From NCBI GenBank assembly GCA_007922305.1, contig ML677460.1, positions 656,899 to 720,898 of the forward strand: 64,000 nucleotides of DNA, written 5' to 3'. This DNA comes from Dermatemys mawii. Taxonomy: Eukaryota; Chordata; Testudines; Dermatemydidae. Below the pieces are notes generated by a model. The model ran no database searches and was not told the origin of the DNA. It was given only the letters and a program-made list of their open reading frames with translations. Each line of letters begins with the position of its first letter. Positions within the stretch are counted from its first letter, which is position 1. A program made the translations under genes and the position numbers. Below, piece after piece: positions 52,692 through 64,000 of the stretch.

Positions 52692-54453
52692 CAATGCAAC
52701 TGCACTTACAGCCAGTGGTTAATACTGCGAGGAGCCTCACTCCAGCTTAACTAGCAAGTAACCTGAATGCATCATGCCCACAGCATAGGGAGGTCAAAAG
52801 TCTTTCTAAAAGCAACCATTCCAAGGCCATGCTACATCCAGTCATACTAAAGAACTTGAGAAATACTTCAGAAAAACAGCATCATAAGAGAACCATGCCA
52901 CCTAATGAAGATATCTGGAAGACTTAATGAGCATGCCCAGCACATAACTTCCCCTAAACTGCTCACAGAGAACTCTTATATTAATGTCACTTAGACCACT
53001 TATAGCAGCATGTGGGCAAGGAAGAATGTATTTGCTGTATCATTCATTAACAAATCTCAGGCAAAAGAGCCTTTAATGCAAATAGGACTTAGCCATACAT
53101 GGGAAGCATGATAGATGGGTGTTGTCTTCTGCTCCAATGAATCAGCAAGCAGAAGGCTGCTCCGGCTGTTGATAGTTTGTTTCAAGAAGGACTTCTGTGA
53201 AAAGCAAGTATTTTGCACAACTCCAGATACTTTCTCGTCACATCCACTCTAGTAATCATTTACCATGGTGGGTTTGCATTGCAATTTATGAGTACAATAA
53301 GGAGAAGTTATCTACCTGTAGTTCTACTTCTTTGAAAAGCTCATTCAACCTTGCTACCATGGCTCTCGGGGGATCAAAATTATTTAACAGATGAGAGAGC
53401 ACCATTTATCTCACACTAGAGAGTTAAGGCTGGCTGGTGGCTGTTATCTCTTGAGAAGATGCATTCCTTATCTGGAAGAGTTGTTAAAAATGAGACAGGA
53501 CCAAAAGAGGAATTCAGGAAAGGGAAGTTGGGAAATATAGCAGGGAGGATTCCTGGATAAAGTGAGAATTGACTCAGACTTCATGCAAAAATATTATCAT
53601 CCAGACTTATTGTCTCAGAATTTACTTCTACATAACAAGACCCAAATTCATCCCTGCTATAACACCACCGATGATGCATTTGGCCCCGCATAAATCTTTG
53701 AGAGCACGAAATAAACGTTGAGACGGTCTCTGCAACTCTGCTTGCAAATAAAGGAGAAGGAAACCAACAGAATCAGGAGAATACGACAGAGAAAGCAACA
53801 GACTGGGAAATCCCCTGACACAGGAAGCTCCTAACTCTCTCATTGCACAGGAAAGCTGAGGTTAACTGCAGTGTTGCCTTGTACCAGCCAATAACAAGCC
53901 AACTGTAGTGAGACTAAAACAATGCTAAGCACCAATGGATGTCAAGCGTCCCAGCCACCAACCGCCACCACCACAAGAACAGGGGGCTTTGTCTCATGCA
54001 GTCCTAGCTACAGAGACAGCTCCAGATACTGAATCCTTTCCCCTGTCCAGTTCTAAGTCAAATGAACTTGATGCATCTTCTTGAGAGCATGCAACTGAAC
54101 TAGAAGCAAACTGACCAAGCTTGTAAACAAAATGCCGAGCAGAACACCCTTCCTATCCTCATTCCAGAAACAGCACCGCGCTGCCAAATCCCTTCTGACT
54201 CATCAGCCGCCTCAGCAATGCAGCTCTCTATGCATCCATTGAATCCTCACTGGGAGAGTTTGGGGACTATGCTGAATGCCTTGTACACACCAGCAGGCTA
54301 CAAAAGAGGCCTTCTCCAGAGATGGCTAATCTATGGTTAAATGTTAACAGTGGAACTCTGGGTGAAGCAAATGAGACTGTCACATGAAAATGAGATGTCT
54401 GAGAATGAGCCTAGTTAAAACACCAAGTACAATTAATTCTAAAATTGCCATGC
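52692..54453. other. No gene seen
   Basis: Short open frames only; no repeat recognised. Confidence 0.5.
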
Positions 54454-55191
54454 TGTGACAGAGTTGTTCACTCCATGGTCCCTTGAGAGCACCCACTAAA
54501 ACGGTTTCCGGGTCCCAGCCATCACCTCTCCTGGGCAAAGACCTGCACCTCACTCCCTCCTGACCGGGGTTTGAAGAGTGCACAGCTCTCTGATCTACAC
54601 TGTGACATCCCAACCCAGCCATTCCACCCAGCTTTGCTTTCTCATCGAAGGATATGACTAGTGCAGTTACCAGTCAGCTCCTCCTAAGCAAGCACATTTT
54701 ATTCTTCAGGTAAGACCATTACAGAGAACACACAAAAACCAAGCTTCTCATGTGCTTGCTAAAAGCTCACCACAGTTTATCTAGCAGCCTTATGGGGCCC
54801 TAGTAAACTAGTCTTTCCAATCCTTCCACAAGGGTGAGAATCCCACTTGGAGAGAAGGTCCTGTCTGTCTGCTGGATCAGGAAGCAGAGGCCAGAGTCAG
54901 TTTAAAGTCAGGCTATTTATCCAAGAGTTCCTTCTTTCTCTCGATCTCTGCAGAATCCAGTTTGAACTAGTACATGTGAACCTCTCCTAGAGCTAGTACC
55001 TCTCTGGGGGCATAATAATCTGAGCAATATGCCTTCATCTCCGGTTTTGGTTCCTGGAGGAGCTGTGGCAGCCTTCCTCAATGGAGAATCAAAGCATAGA
55101 TAAACCATTTGTTTAATACAGTGGACCCCAAAAATATAAATTCAATTCAATAAGGTCTCCCAAGGACATGGCAGGAAGTTGCCCTGTCACA
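54454..55191. repeat. Solo LTR-like repeat
   Basis: The block begins TGTGACAGAG and ends CCCTGTCACA. The 738-bp length and the TG...CA ends with short inverted repeats fit a solo LTR. No internal coding region and no clear flanking duplication are seen. Confidence 0.55.
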
Positions 55192-56207
55192 CCTTCCTGA
55201 GTACAAGAGTTATGCAATTTCACTTTGGGCACTTGATAGGCTGTGTCCTCCTCCTCCTGTGCTGGACTATTAAAAACGTCAATCAAGAAAAACTGCTAAA
55301 TAAAACACACATTAGAAGCCCTGGAAGATAAAACAAAACTAAAATTCAATTTTAATTGAAGAAACTTGCTTGGAAGAGAGGGGGCTTATCAGAAATATCT
55401 ATAAAAGTTACTGAATCTGAACACGAGTAAGCTGAGCACTGGACTAGGAAGCCTCTCTAAAAACCCACTCAGAAATGAGTCTCTTGCTATTTAACGTGCC
55501 CTTCATTTTCATACGTTCATACATTCAGATAAAGGTAATTTCAGGCAGCAACAAATCCTTAGGAGGTGGCATAAGGTGGCAGAAAAATGCAGGTTTTCCA
55601 GCCAGTGCAGTTGAAGAAACAGCTCACAGCTGAGGTTGCTGAAGCACCAGTGACAGATTTCACCCCCCCACACACAATCACCAATACAGAACAGTTTTTT
55701 ATGTTCTGGGATTTAAGCCAGCCAATGAACTTACTGAAAAGGTGAGATAATAGGCAGGGACAGTTAGAAAAGCAGAAGAAAAAAATATAAGGAATAACTC
55801 CAGACATATCCACCATTTATAATCATAAAGTTACCAGATAATTGGAAGGGGCCAAAAAGCTTGGAAATTCCTTCCAGTATTTCTAACCCACTGTACACGC
55901 GGCCAAGGCAGTGGTAGAATAGCATGTCTGTTGGACGTAAATTTCCCTCCCAAGACTCAGTCTAGGTCCAGGATACCAGACTTGACAATCAGGTATAGAC
56001 TTAAAAAATGCCATTTAAATAGAAAAATATGATCAGCAGCTTTCCCAAAGTAATATTCCCAAACACTGGTGTAATGGGACTGGAAGCACACTTATGTACA
56101 CCTACTAAGCCCCTTGCTCAGCTACACTAGAGCAGTAAGGAACTGAGGTTCAGCTCTAGCTCTTCCAGAGTTGCTGACCTGACCTTCTCAGAGCAGGTCC
56201 ACACAAG
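55192..56207. other. No gene seen
   Basis: No recognisable feature. Confidence 0.5.
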
Positions 56208-56390
56208 GGCCTTGCTACACTATCGGGGCAAGTCAACCTAAGTTACGCTACTCCACCTATGTGAATAATGTAGCTGGAGTCGACATAGCTTAGGTCAACT
56301 TACTGCAGTGTCGGGTGACTTATCTTACTCCTCTTGTTCCAGTGGAGTACCAGAGAGCGCTCTGCCATCAACTTAGAGGGTCTTCACTTC
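56208..56390. repeat. Truncated MITE, GGCCTTGCTACACTA end
   Basis: The left end GGCCTTGCTACACTATCGG resembles the MITEs at 15918 and 36259. TCGACATAGCTTAGGTCAAC and AAGTCAACCTAAGTTACGC form inner inverted repeats. The right end is missing. Confidence 0.5.
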
Positions 56391-56849
56391 AGTTCTGAAG
56401 CACTGACAGACACTGAGGCAAGCTGAACATGAAAACCCATGAGGCCTTTTCAGAGACGTTTTAAAATGCAGCTCGAACATAAAACAGGAATAAACATCCA
56501 GAGGTTTTGATTAAGTAGGAGAATAACGAATGATACGCAAAATTAAAGTCAACTTGCACTTAATCATTTGGGCTTAACCCTCTTCTACTTACTACCCTAA
56601 AGCTGTATAAAGAACCATAAAAGTAGTGCATATTTTATCTGAGATTACATTTTATGTAAATGCAGTGATTTCTGGCAGAGAGTGCTACAATGATGGCTGA
56701 GTTCTAACTATTACTATAACTTTTTATAACTTTCTTAGTTCTTTTGGATTGAAATTTCTAGGCTTGGCCTCAGTTCACAGGTGATGATGTTTTCAAAAAA
56801 GCATCAGCTATGCTTCACTTCGAAATTTCAGTTAGAAGAATGAAGACAC
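56391..56849. other. No gene seen
   Basis: No recognisable feature. Confidence 0.4.
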
Positions 56850-56858
56850 CTTCCAATA

Positions 56859-57000
56859 TGACTCTTCCACTGCATACATCCAACAAAGTGGGTATTAGCC
56901 CACGAAAGCTTATGCTTCAATACTTTTGTTAGTCTTTAAGGTGCCACAGGACACTCAGTCTGCATCTGCAGAAGCAACAAACATGGCTACCTTTCTGTTT
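56859..57000 (+). mobile_element. Penelope-derived single-arm element (142 bp)
   Basis: ACATCCAACAAAGTGGG, a stem GTGGG...CCCAC, GAAA and GCTTATGC are followed by the common arm. The 9-bp duplication CTTCCAATA flanks it (56850-56858 and 57001-57009). It has one arm only; the box is degenerate (CCAACAA). Confidence 0.75.
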
Positions 57001-57009
57001 CTTCCAATA

Positions 57010-57749
57010 CGTTCTGGCCCAAGTTTTTATAGTCATAACTCAGCTGAGTCAGACACTCAGTCCTCCTAGAATCCAAGTATGACAAAGTTCAGTGGTCAAT
57101 TATGCATGTCTGCAGTCAGCAACACCACAATTGCATAAAAGTTTTCCACACATTCTCTAAAGTCATGAGAGCCTGCACTCCTTATAAGCACCACAAGATG
57201 AATAGCTCCAGTTCACTTTTTATACACACAGCAAAATGAACTGCTCAGATTTTTTTTAAGAGCATAAAGTATTCTTAATTTGAGAATAATGAAAATCTAC
57301 AATGTTTTAAAAAACAGTTACTGATGAACTGAAACTGTTACCCAAATACAGGGGCAGGCCTAGAAAGCTAGGAATAGGTAACCTCGTTAAAACACTTACT
57401 GATTATCAGTTTTTATTGCTCTGCTCTCAAGGGTTGTACGACTTGACCAGACCAAATTTACTCTAGATTGAAACAGAGAAGCCTTTTTAGTAGTTTAGGA
57501 ATATTAGTTTGGCCGTAAGAAGGTGAACTGAAATGTCTCTTTTTAGACATGTTTGGATCCTCCTCATTTAGCCAGACTCAAGGCTAATCATTTTAGAATG
57601 CAAGAATCACTTTAAATGCAACTGGAAGGCTTATTACCTACAGGATCCAAGTTCAGGACCTCAGGGTTCTGATTTCTCTTCCAATCACAATAACATCACT
57701 AACAGCGAATGCTGCGTAAAGCCTGATGCTCCCAAAAAGCAGAACACCC
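57010..57749. other. No gene seen
   Basis: No recognisable feature. Confidence 0.4.
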
Positions 57750-59238
57750 TGCGATGTTGCACTCCACATGCTTTATGGAAATATGCTTATGAATAGACAT
57801 AACAGGAATATGCTTCACGCTAAATACCCCTTGTATGCTATCATTCCAAAGCTTATAACCTATTGAATGTGTTCATCCTATTTGTTTACATATATTATTT
57901 CTATGTCTGGAGTTAGGAGACTAAGATATAAACTTGTATTACTGATGTAAACATTAAGTGGAAGCCATTTCGGGTGCTTCAGAATCAATGAACTATAAAT
58001 GGCTGTTTACTTGCAAACCTTCCTGTGAAGATGTGTGGGCCAGTCCAGGCAGAATGGAGGCTGGGGTCTCACAGGACATGTGACCATGTCACCTGATAAT
58101 GAAATCCATCTTAAATCTGGTACTTTTCCATTTAGGAGGGAGAGAGGGGACCCAAAGAGACAAAAGATTCCTGCCTTGTGCCAAAGCTATTAAGGGGGTG
58201 AAGCAGGACAAAGAAGCGGCCGGTCATGAGAAAGCGCCTGAGTACCACCTGAGATGCCTGCTGGAACTAACAAGGTCTGTACCAGGGAAAGGATTGAGCC
58301 CAGATTAAGGAGTCGTCTAGTCTGTGAAAAAACCTTATTGGAACATCTCTAAGGGCTGTAATCAGTTTCTTAATGTATTAGGCTTAGACTTCCGTGTTCT
58401 GTTTTATTTTGCTTTGTGGCTTACTTTATTCTGCTATTACTTGAAACCACCTAAATCCTACTGTTTACACTTAATAAAATCACTTTTCTTTATTAATGAA
58501 CCCAGAGCACCTGATTAATACCTGGGGGAGTGTTCTAGAACAGGGGTCTCCAAACTGCGGCCCGAGAGCCGAATCCGGCCCGCTGCTTCGATTTGTCCGG
58601 CCCTCCAACCAACAGAGGAGAAGTGAGCAGGCAAAGGCGCTGCAGCTGAGCAGGCAGGGGGAGGGGCCACTAGCAGCAGCTCACAAGTGGGAGCAGCTCA
58701 GCTGAGCTGTGCGGAGGGGTCAGTGTCCCCTGGGAGCCAGTGCCCCTCAAAAAGGGGAGCCAACTTAGTGGAGAGTCGCTGCTACAGCCAAGCAAGCACG
58801 GACCCTACCTTAGAGTAAAAATACAAGCCAGATGCTTAATTACATCTCCAATAAATGTAAAAAAGATGGAAATAAAATTAAAAATAATGTGAAATGATTT
58901 TAATGTATTGACAAATATTGTGTGATTTCACAGGACCTCCATTGATTATACAGCTACTTTTATACCTGATTTAGAATTTAATGCAACGCTGACACAGTAG
59001 AGTAGTGGGGGGCGGTTATAATTTGCATATATTTTGCACATATTTGCATATATTTACAAAATTTCACAGTTGCTTCAGCCCACAAAGCCCCTTCAAAAAA
59101 TCTAATATGGCCCTTGTCTCAAAGTCTGGAGATCCCTGTTCTAGAGGGGCAGGCCAATTTATGAGTTTACCCTGTATAAGCTTTATACAGAGCAAACGGA
59201 TTATTTGGGGCTTGGATCCCACTGGGAACTGGGATTAG
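57750..59238 (+). repeat. LTR-like repeat, family A, copy 3 (3'-truncated, hAT inside)
   Basis: Left end TGCGATGTTGCACTCC, poly(A) signal near 58473, and the same order of segments as copies 1 and 2. It stops after CACTGGGAACTGGG, about 200 bp before the right end seen in the other copies. The hAT element at 58541-59138 interrupts it. Confidence 0.7.
58541..59138. mobile_element. Non-autonomous hAT element (598 bp)
   Basis: Ends CAGGGGTCTCCAAACTGCGG and AAGTCTGGAGATCCCTG. Flanks TTCTAGAA and TTCTAGAG are an 8-bp duplication with one mismatch. Interior: GC-rich left third, AT-rich right part, no coding. Confidence 0.85.
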
Positions 59239-59944
59239 GATCATTGCCTAACGACCTAGAAGTAGAAATGTTAACCTCCAACTCAGACTACTGAAGTTAT
59301 TAGTGATGATCACACTGGCCCCGACTGTTGAATCCAAGACTGGCCTCTAAAATATACAGAGGCCTTATTTTCATTACAGTGTGAATGTAGAACTTTTAGA
59401 AGTTCTTTAGAAGTTGGAGAAGGCCTACAGCAGGAGGTGCCAGCTTGTCTCTACAAAGATCAACTGTGGAGGCACTAGCTTCTTGCCAGGATAGCTAAAG
59501 GTCTGGTTAAGAAGTTTAACAAAACACATTAACAGAAGTCCTCTGAAAGAGTACATGAAATATTGTCTTGATTTAAAACATTCACTTGCAAGGTTTGCGA
59601 CCCAAAATCCTCAGCACTGTATTAATGCCTGAGAACCAGAAGGAAATGACTAGACTGCCCCAAACTGAGTAAAATGCTAAGAAAAAAAGTATTAATGATA
59701 AAGGCTACATTCTTTATATAAAATACTCAGCTCAAACACAGTTATACACTGAAAAGTGACTACAGATGGCATCAAGGATTCAATAGTGATAACTCCGTAA
59801 CAAATATGCTCTATTTACAAGTTTCCATCTGCCAGCTCTGCAAATTCAACCTGGGAAAGTCAAGTTGTGTTCTTCCTAGCTCCTGTATCCTACATCACAA
59901 GAAACAAAGATGCTGCACTCAGAACTTAACAGTTCTGCTGATCA
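59239..59944. other. No gene seen
   Basis: No recognisable feature. Confidence 0.4.
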
Positions 59945-59952
59945 TTCTAGAT

Positions 59953-60251
59953 CAAGAGTCTGCAACCTTTCAGAAGTGGTGTGCCGAGTCTTCATTTTGT
60001 CACTCTAATTTAAAATGTATTACTGGCACGTAAAACTTTAACATTTTTAGAAGGTCTCTTTCTATAACTCTTCAATATATAACTAAGCTACTGTTGTATG
60101 TAAAATAAATAAAGGTTTTTAAATGTTTAAGAAGCTTCATTTAAAATTAAGTTAAAATTCAGAGCCCCCCAGGACCCGGGCAGTGTGAGTGTCACTGAAA
60201 ATCAGCTCACATACCGCCTTTGGCACATGTGCCATAGGTTGCCTACCCCTG
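59953..60251. mobile_element. hAT MITE, copy of the 46546 family
   Basis: Starts CAAGAGTCTGCAACCTTTC and ends GGTTGCCTACCCCTG. Flanks TTCTAGAT and TTCTGGAT are an 8-bp duplication with one mismatch. The interior aligns along its length with 46546-46861. Confidence 0.85.
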
Positions 60252-60261
60252 TTCTGGATCA

Positions 60262-60535
60262 TGACAGAACAAGGAGAAATGGTCTCAAGTTGCAGTGGGG
60301 TGAGGTTTAGGTTGGATATTAGGAAAAACTTTTTCACTAGAAGGGTGGTGAAGCACTGGAAAGGGTTCCCTAGGGAGGTGGTGGAATCTCCTTCCTTAGA
60401 GGTTTTTAAGGTCAGGCTTGACAAAGCCCTGGCTGGGATGATTTAGTTGGAGATTGATCCTGCTTTGAGCGGGGGGCTGGACTAGATGACCTCCTGAGGT
60501 CCCTTCCAACCCTGATATTCTATGATTCAATGAAT
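60262..60535 (+). repeat. CR1 LINE 3' end
   Basis: The ORF2 tail ([18 protein letters not shown], then [13 protein letters not shown]) is followed by the 3' UTR and the tail TGATATTCTATGATTC at 60535. It is the same subfamily as 2545-2773. Confidence 0.9.
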
Positions 60536-61008
60536 CCACTCCAGCTACCCATCTCGCAACTGAGATGACTTAGGAAAAAACTTTTTTTAAAAAAACAAGT
60601 AGCTACTACTATTTACATCAATTTTCTGACCATACCACACTTTAAAATACTGTTTTAAACTGGTTCAAGCTAACTAAACAATGACCAGTGTGGACTGAAC
60701 ATATTTTTTTTACATGATTACGAAAACAGCGTTCCAGTTTAGGTCCCTACCTAAGTTAGAACAGTTCTGAACTATGCTTCAACAGTTTGACCTGTTCCCC
60801 CATTGATTAACCAAATCCTGTTTGAAGAAACAGTTGGGATGAACAAATTGAAAGCTTTTTTAAAGCCAGTATCAATTAATCCATGGCACTGACTAGCCCA
60901 AACTTTAGTTGGGCACTCTCAGCTATTACATCAGCCCATTACAATCCTGCAGACCAGACTGAGAAGAGTAGTGAAAGTACTGCCTTGTGTAATTTGTTGT
61001 GTATATTA
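60536..61008. other. No gene seen
   Basis: No recognisable feature; a poly-T stretch near 60708. Confidence 0.4.
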
Positions 61009-61956
61009 TTCCTGGAGGAACTCTGCACCACTGCACACTTGCAGAATTCACGTCCACTGTAGATTTCTTTGCTTCCTTGCAGAAAAATGACTGCAAAGGG
61101 AATCAGCAAGAGTGCTCACGTGCTACTTCCCAAAAGCATGGATGCATCATTTTGGGTGCCTGGAGCAGCCAGTGGACAGGTAAATCACCACAGTGGGGGT
61201 AGGGGCGGGGATGCCCAGGACAGTGGCTTCTCCCTGTGCTGGGCTCAGTTGCTAGTCCCAGATGGGCTGGCCAGAATAGGACTTCCTCTTCCCTTGTAAA
61301 GAGCAGCCAGGGCCAGGTCAGACCCATTCCCAGAAACCAACCCCAGCTGCAGGAAGCTCTGCACTGCCCTCCCACTCGTCCCCATCACTCCTCAACTGCA
61401 GGGGGAGCAGACAGCATTTAGAGAATTACTCCCCTATTTGGCCAACCCCCCTGCATCCAGACCCCATTGACCTCCCCACCGATCCTCCTCCCCCTGCATG
61501 CAGAGCCCACCCCACTGAGGCCCCAGCACCCCACTCCACCAAGCCTCACCCCCTGCATCTGGTGCCTCCCTACACCCAGACTGCCCCACACAGAACCCTC
61601 TCACCCCAAACCTGGATCCCCCCACACTTACATCCTACTGGAATGAGCCTGTCTGCCCCACACCTGGACTGGGGGACAAGGCTGGGTATGTGTGCAAGAC
61701 TCTATCCCTCTCACTATCTTGATGCGCCTGGCACAGAGGGGCAGGGCCCCAGGGTGTTTCTGGGCAAGCCTGGCCCTTGCTCTGTGTCAGAGTAGGGGTC
61801 AGCCTCACCGCCGAGTCCTTGTCCGATAGGGCTGAGGAGAGTGTTGCAGGATCACCTCCTACCTATATGCAGCCAGTAGCCTTCACATTTATTGTGAAAT
61901 AAAATATGCAAATTCTGCAAAATTTTGAAATATTGTGTGCAGAATTCCCTCAGGGT
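61009..61956. mobile_element. DNA transposon relic with CCTGGAGGAACTCTGCA ends
   Basis: The left end CCTGGAGGAACTCTGCAC and the right end GTGTGCAGAATTCCCTCAGGG are inverted repeats. Inside is a C-rich middle (61430-61660), then an AT-rich end. Both flanks are rich in TATAT, so the duplication cannot be fixed. Non-coding. Confidence 0.6.
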
Positions 61957-62227
61957 AGTATATATATTTTGTGGGGCACGTGATTAAAGGTCTTTGTACA
62001 CAGTCCGGCCAGTATTCCAAAAAACGGGAGGCTAACTTTAGGCTCTTAAAATCATATTTAGGCACCTAAGTGGCCTGATTTTCAAGACTGCAGAGCACCC
62101 AATAGCATGATCTGACTTCACTGAGAAGTGCTAGATGCTCAGCACAACTGAAAATTTAGTTACTTAAATATGGACTTAGAGGCTAAATTTAGCCTCCGTG
62201 TTTGAATATCATGTGTGCTATATATAG

Positions 62228-63093
62228 CAGTGGTGGGTAAACTTTTTGGCCTGAACGCGACATCAGGTTTCCAAAACCGTATGGAGGGCCGATTAGGGGA
62301 GGCTGTGCCTCCCCAAATGGCAGGCGTGGCCTGGCCCCTGACCCCTATCCGGCTCCACATGCTTCTCGCTCCCAGCGACACCCCCCAGGATTCCTGCTCC
62401 ATCCAAACCCCAATGTTCCCTGTCCCCTGACACACGCACACGCCCCCTGAAACTCCTGTCCCATCCATCCCTCCCTGTCTCCTGACTACCCCCAGACCCC
62501 TGTCACCCTATCCATCCCGTCTTCTCATTCCTGACTGCCCCCCACGTGACACCTGTCCCCTCCAACCACCCCTTCTCCCTGTCCCCTGACCATCCCCAGA
62601 AACTCAGCCCCTGACTTCCCTCCACTGCCCCATCCAACCCCCCTACTCCTGCCAGTCCCCACAGGACTCCTACCCCCGTTCAATCCCCCCATTCCCCACC
62701 CTCTGACCACCATCCCCTGCCCTCCATCCACCTCTCCTCTGCTCTCTACCCCGTTACCACGCTGCCTGGATCATCAGAGGCTGGAGGCAGTAGAGCCGCG
62801 CCACCAAGAGCACCAGGACTTGCAGCTTTGCCACCCGGCTGGAGCCAGCCACACCACCCCCCAGCACAGAGCACCGGGTCAGGCCGTGGCTCTGCAACTG
62901 TGCTACCCAGCAGGAGCTCACAGCCCCACCGCCCAGAGCATTGCACCAGCAACGCAGTGAGCTGAGGCTGCAGGGGTGGGGGCACAGGAGAGGAGAGGCC
63001 GGAAGCTAGCCTCCCAGGCCCGAGCTCAGGGGCTGGGCAGGAGGGTCCTTGCAGGCCGGATGTGGCCCACAGACCATAGTTTGCCCACCTCTG
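62228..63093. mobile_element. Non-autonomous hAT element (866 bp), perfect duplication
   Basis: Ends CAGTGGTGGGTAAACTTTTT and ATAGTTTGCCCACCTCTG. A perfect 8-bp duplication ATATATAG flanks it (62220-62227 and 63094-63101). The inside is a C-rich degenerate tandem array, then a GC-rich segment. Confidence 0.9.
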
Positions 63094-63309
63094 ATATATA
63101 GGAATGCACTGGGGACTAGAGGCATCAGGGCATGTGTGATCCTACACACTGTACCATAGTTCTTCACTCTGTAGGTATGCTGTAATGTTCTGCATTTTGA
63201 GGTGAATGCATTGCAAGACAACATCACCTAGCTCCTCCTGCCAGACTCCCATGCAATAGCCAAAAAAACCACTTTATGCTCAGCTTCATAGAAGAGAGCT
63301 TAAGATCTA

Positions 63310-64000
63310 GTTCCCTTGGCCCCTACAGGTTGGATCCCTACAAAGTGTCTAGTGCTTGTCCATCAAGTAGATTTATTGTGTGTAGTAAAGTATCACCCTG
63401 CTCCTCTCCCCACATTGATCCGGTCCCTATCCCCAGGGTACTTGGGCCACCCTACAGATCCCTGTACCCACTCTCCATCCCTGTAGTAGTTACCCCGTCT
63501 CCACCCCACCCATGGGAGCCAGGCCAGCCCACCTTGGATCCCTGTAGTAGACCCCCAGTACATGCAGTAAGTCACTCCTCCCACAGTCCCTGTACTCCCC
63601 CATCACCATGTGCCAAAGCCACTGCTCTCTGCAGTAGCTGTCCCCTATCCTTGCAGTAGCCATACCACCTCCCCAGTCTCTGTACCTCAAGTAAGCCCTC
63701 CATCCCTGTAACAGCTGGGCCACCCCCAGTCTCCATGTACCCCCACAGAATAGCCCCCCATTACCTCTGGTATTCAGGCCCCTCCCAGATACACCCCGGT
63801 AGCCCCCCCATCCCTACTGTAGCTGTCCCCCCCAGGGTTAGCCCCCCAGTACCTGTAGTAGCTCCCCCGGTACCTGTAGTAGCTGGGGCCCCCAGGTCAC
63901 CTGTAGTAAACCCACAGTACCTGTAGTAGCTGAGCCCCCCCACCAAGGACACCTGTAGTAGCCCCCCAGCTACCTGTAGTAGCTGAGCCCTCCCCAGGAC
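63310..64000. repeat. Degenerate minisatellite, continues past the window
   Basis: The core word CCTGTAGTAGC recurs at irregular spacing: weakly from 63430 and then about every 25-40 bp after 63790 (units such as CCCCCAGTACCTGTAGTAGC). The array becomes more regular towards 64000 and is cut by the window edge. Open frames inside reflect the repeat. Confidence 0.85.

Noticed and set aside
56859..57000. Active hammerhead ribozyme in this copy
   Set aside because: The first box reads CCAACAA rather than CUGANGA, so catalysis is not expected. The copies at 22412 and 24859 also have changed boxes.
63430..64000. CRISPR-like array
   Set aside because: Repeat words are short, of uneven spacing and degenerate, with no constant-length spacers, in a vertebrate genome. 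It is a minisatellite.

Overview
This is vertebrate nuclear DNA and almost certainly comes from a turtle. The strongest evidence is the repeat set: tRNA-headed SINEs of the tortoise polIII/CR1-tail type (three copies), many CR1 LINE 3' ends, a Ty3/gypsy element of the Gmr1 type with a SCAN-like gag, PIF/Harbinger and hAT transposons, and Penelope-like elements. I found no host protein-coding exon that I can defend, and no rRNA, tRNA gene or CRISPR array. It reads as intergenic or intronic DNA packed with dead mobile elements. Family and species names rest on recalled repeat families, not on a search.

Layout. 0-1.6 kb: minus-strand hAT (ZMYM1/DUF4371-like) transposase relic. 1.6-5.8 kb: Gmr1-type gypsy element (LTR, primer site, SCAN-type gag, protease, integrase) broken by a CR1 end, a Penelope foldback and a hAT MITE. 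5.8-7.2 kb: LINE, SINE and CR1 pieces. 8.7-14.4 kb: a cysteine-rich repeat ORF, then a nearly whole PIF/Harbinger element with a two-exon Myb-like gene and a convergent DDE transposase gene sharing a palindromic poly(A) region. 14.4-15.4 kb: first of three copies of an LTR-like family (TG...CA ends). 15.9-25.7 kb: MITEs, MIR-like SINE, LINE pieces, then a ZBED-type hAT transposase relic interrupted by a Penelope 3' end. 25.7-30 kb: mostly unassigned DNA.

30-35.8 kb: LTR and pol pieces of Gmr1-type elements in both orientations, then a CR1-clade LINE with ORF1 esterase-like and ORF2 endonuclease segments. 36-42.3 kb: two DNA-transposon relics in otherwise unassigned DNA. 42.3-44.8 kb: a LINE relic carrying a Penelope foldback, a double-headed SINE and a hAT MITE. 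45.2-51.1 kb: one LTR-like copy split by a CR1 (itself split by two hAT elements) and by a Penelope-like element (itself split by a CR1 end). 51-64 kb: a second palindromic Penelope foldback, a solo LTR, more hAT and MITE insertions, and a minisatellite that becomes more regular towards the window edge.

The most interesting signal is a group of short Penelope-derived elements. Several are inverted repeats with 9-13 bp target-site duplications, and they carry a motif resembling the hammerhead ribozyme core (CUGANGA, a GUGGG/CCCAC stem, then GAAA). The same motif lies just downstream of the Penelope endonuclease remnant in two larger copies here, which ties the short elements to their parent family.
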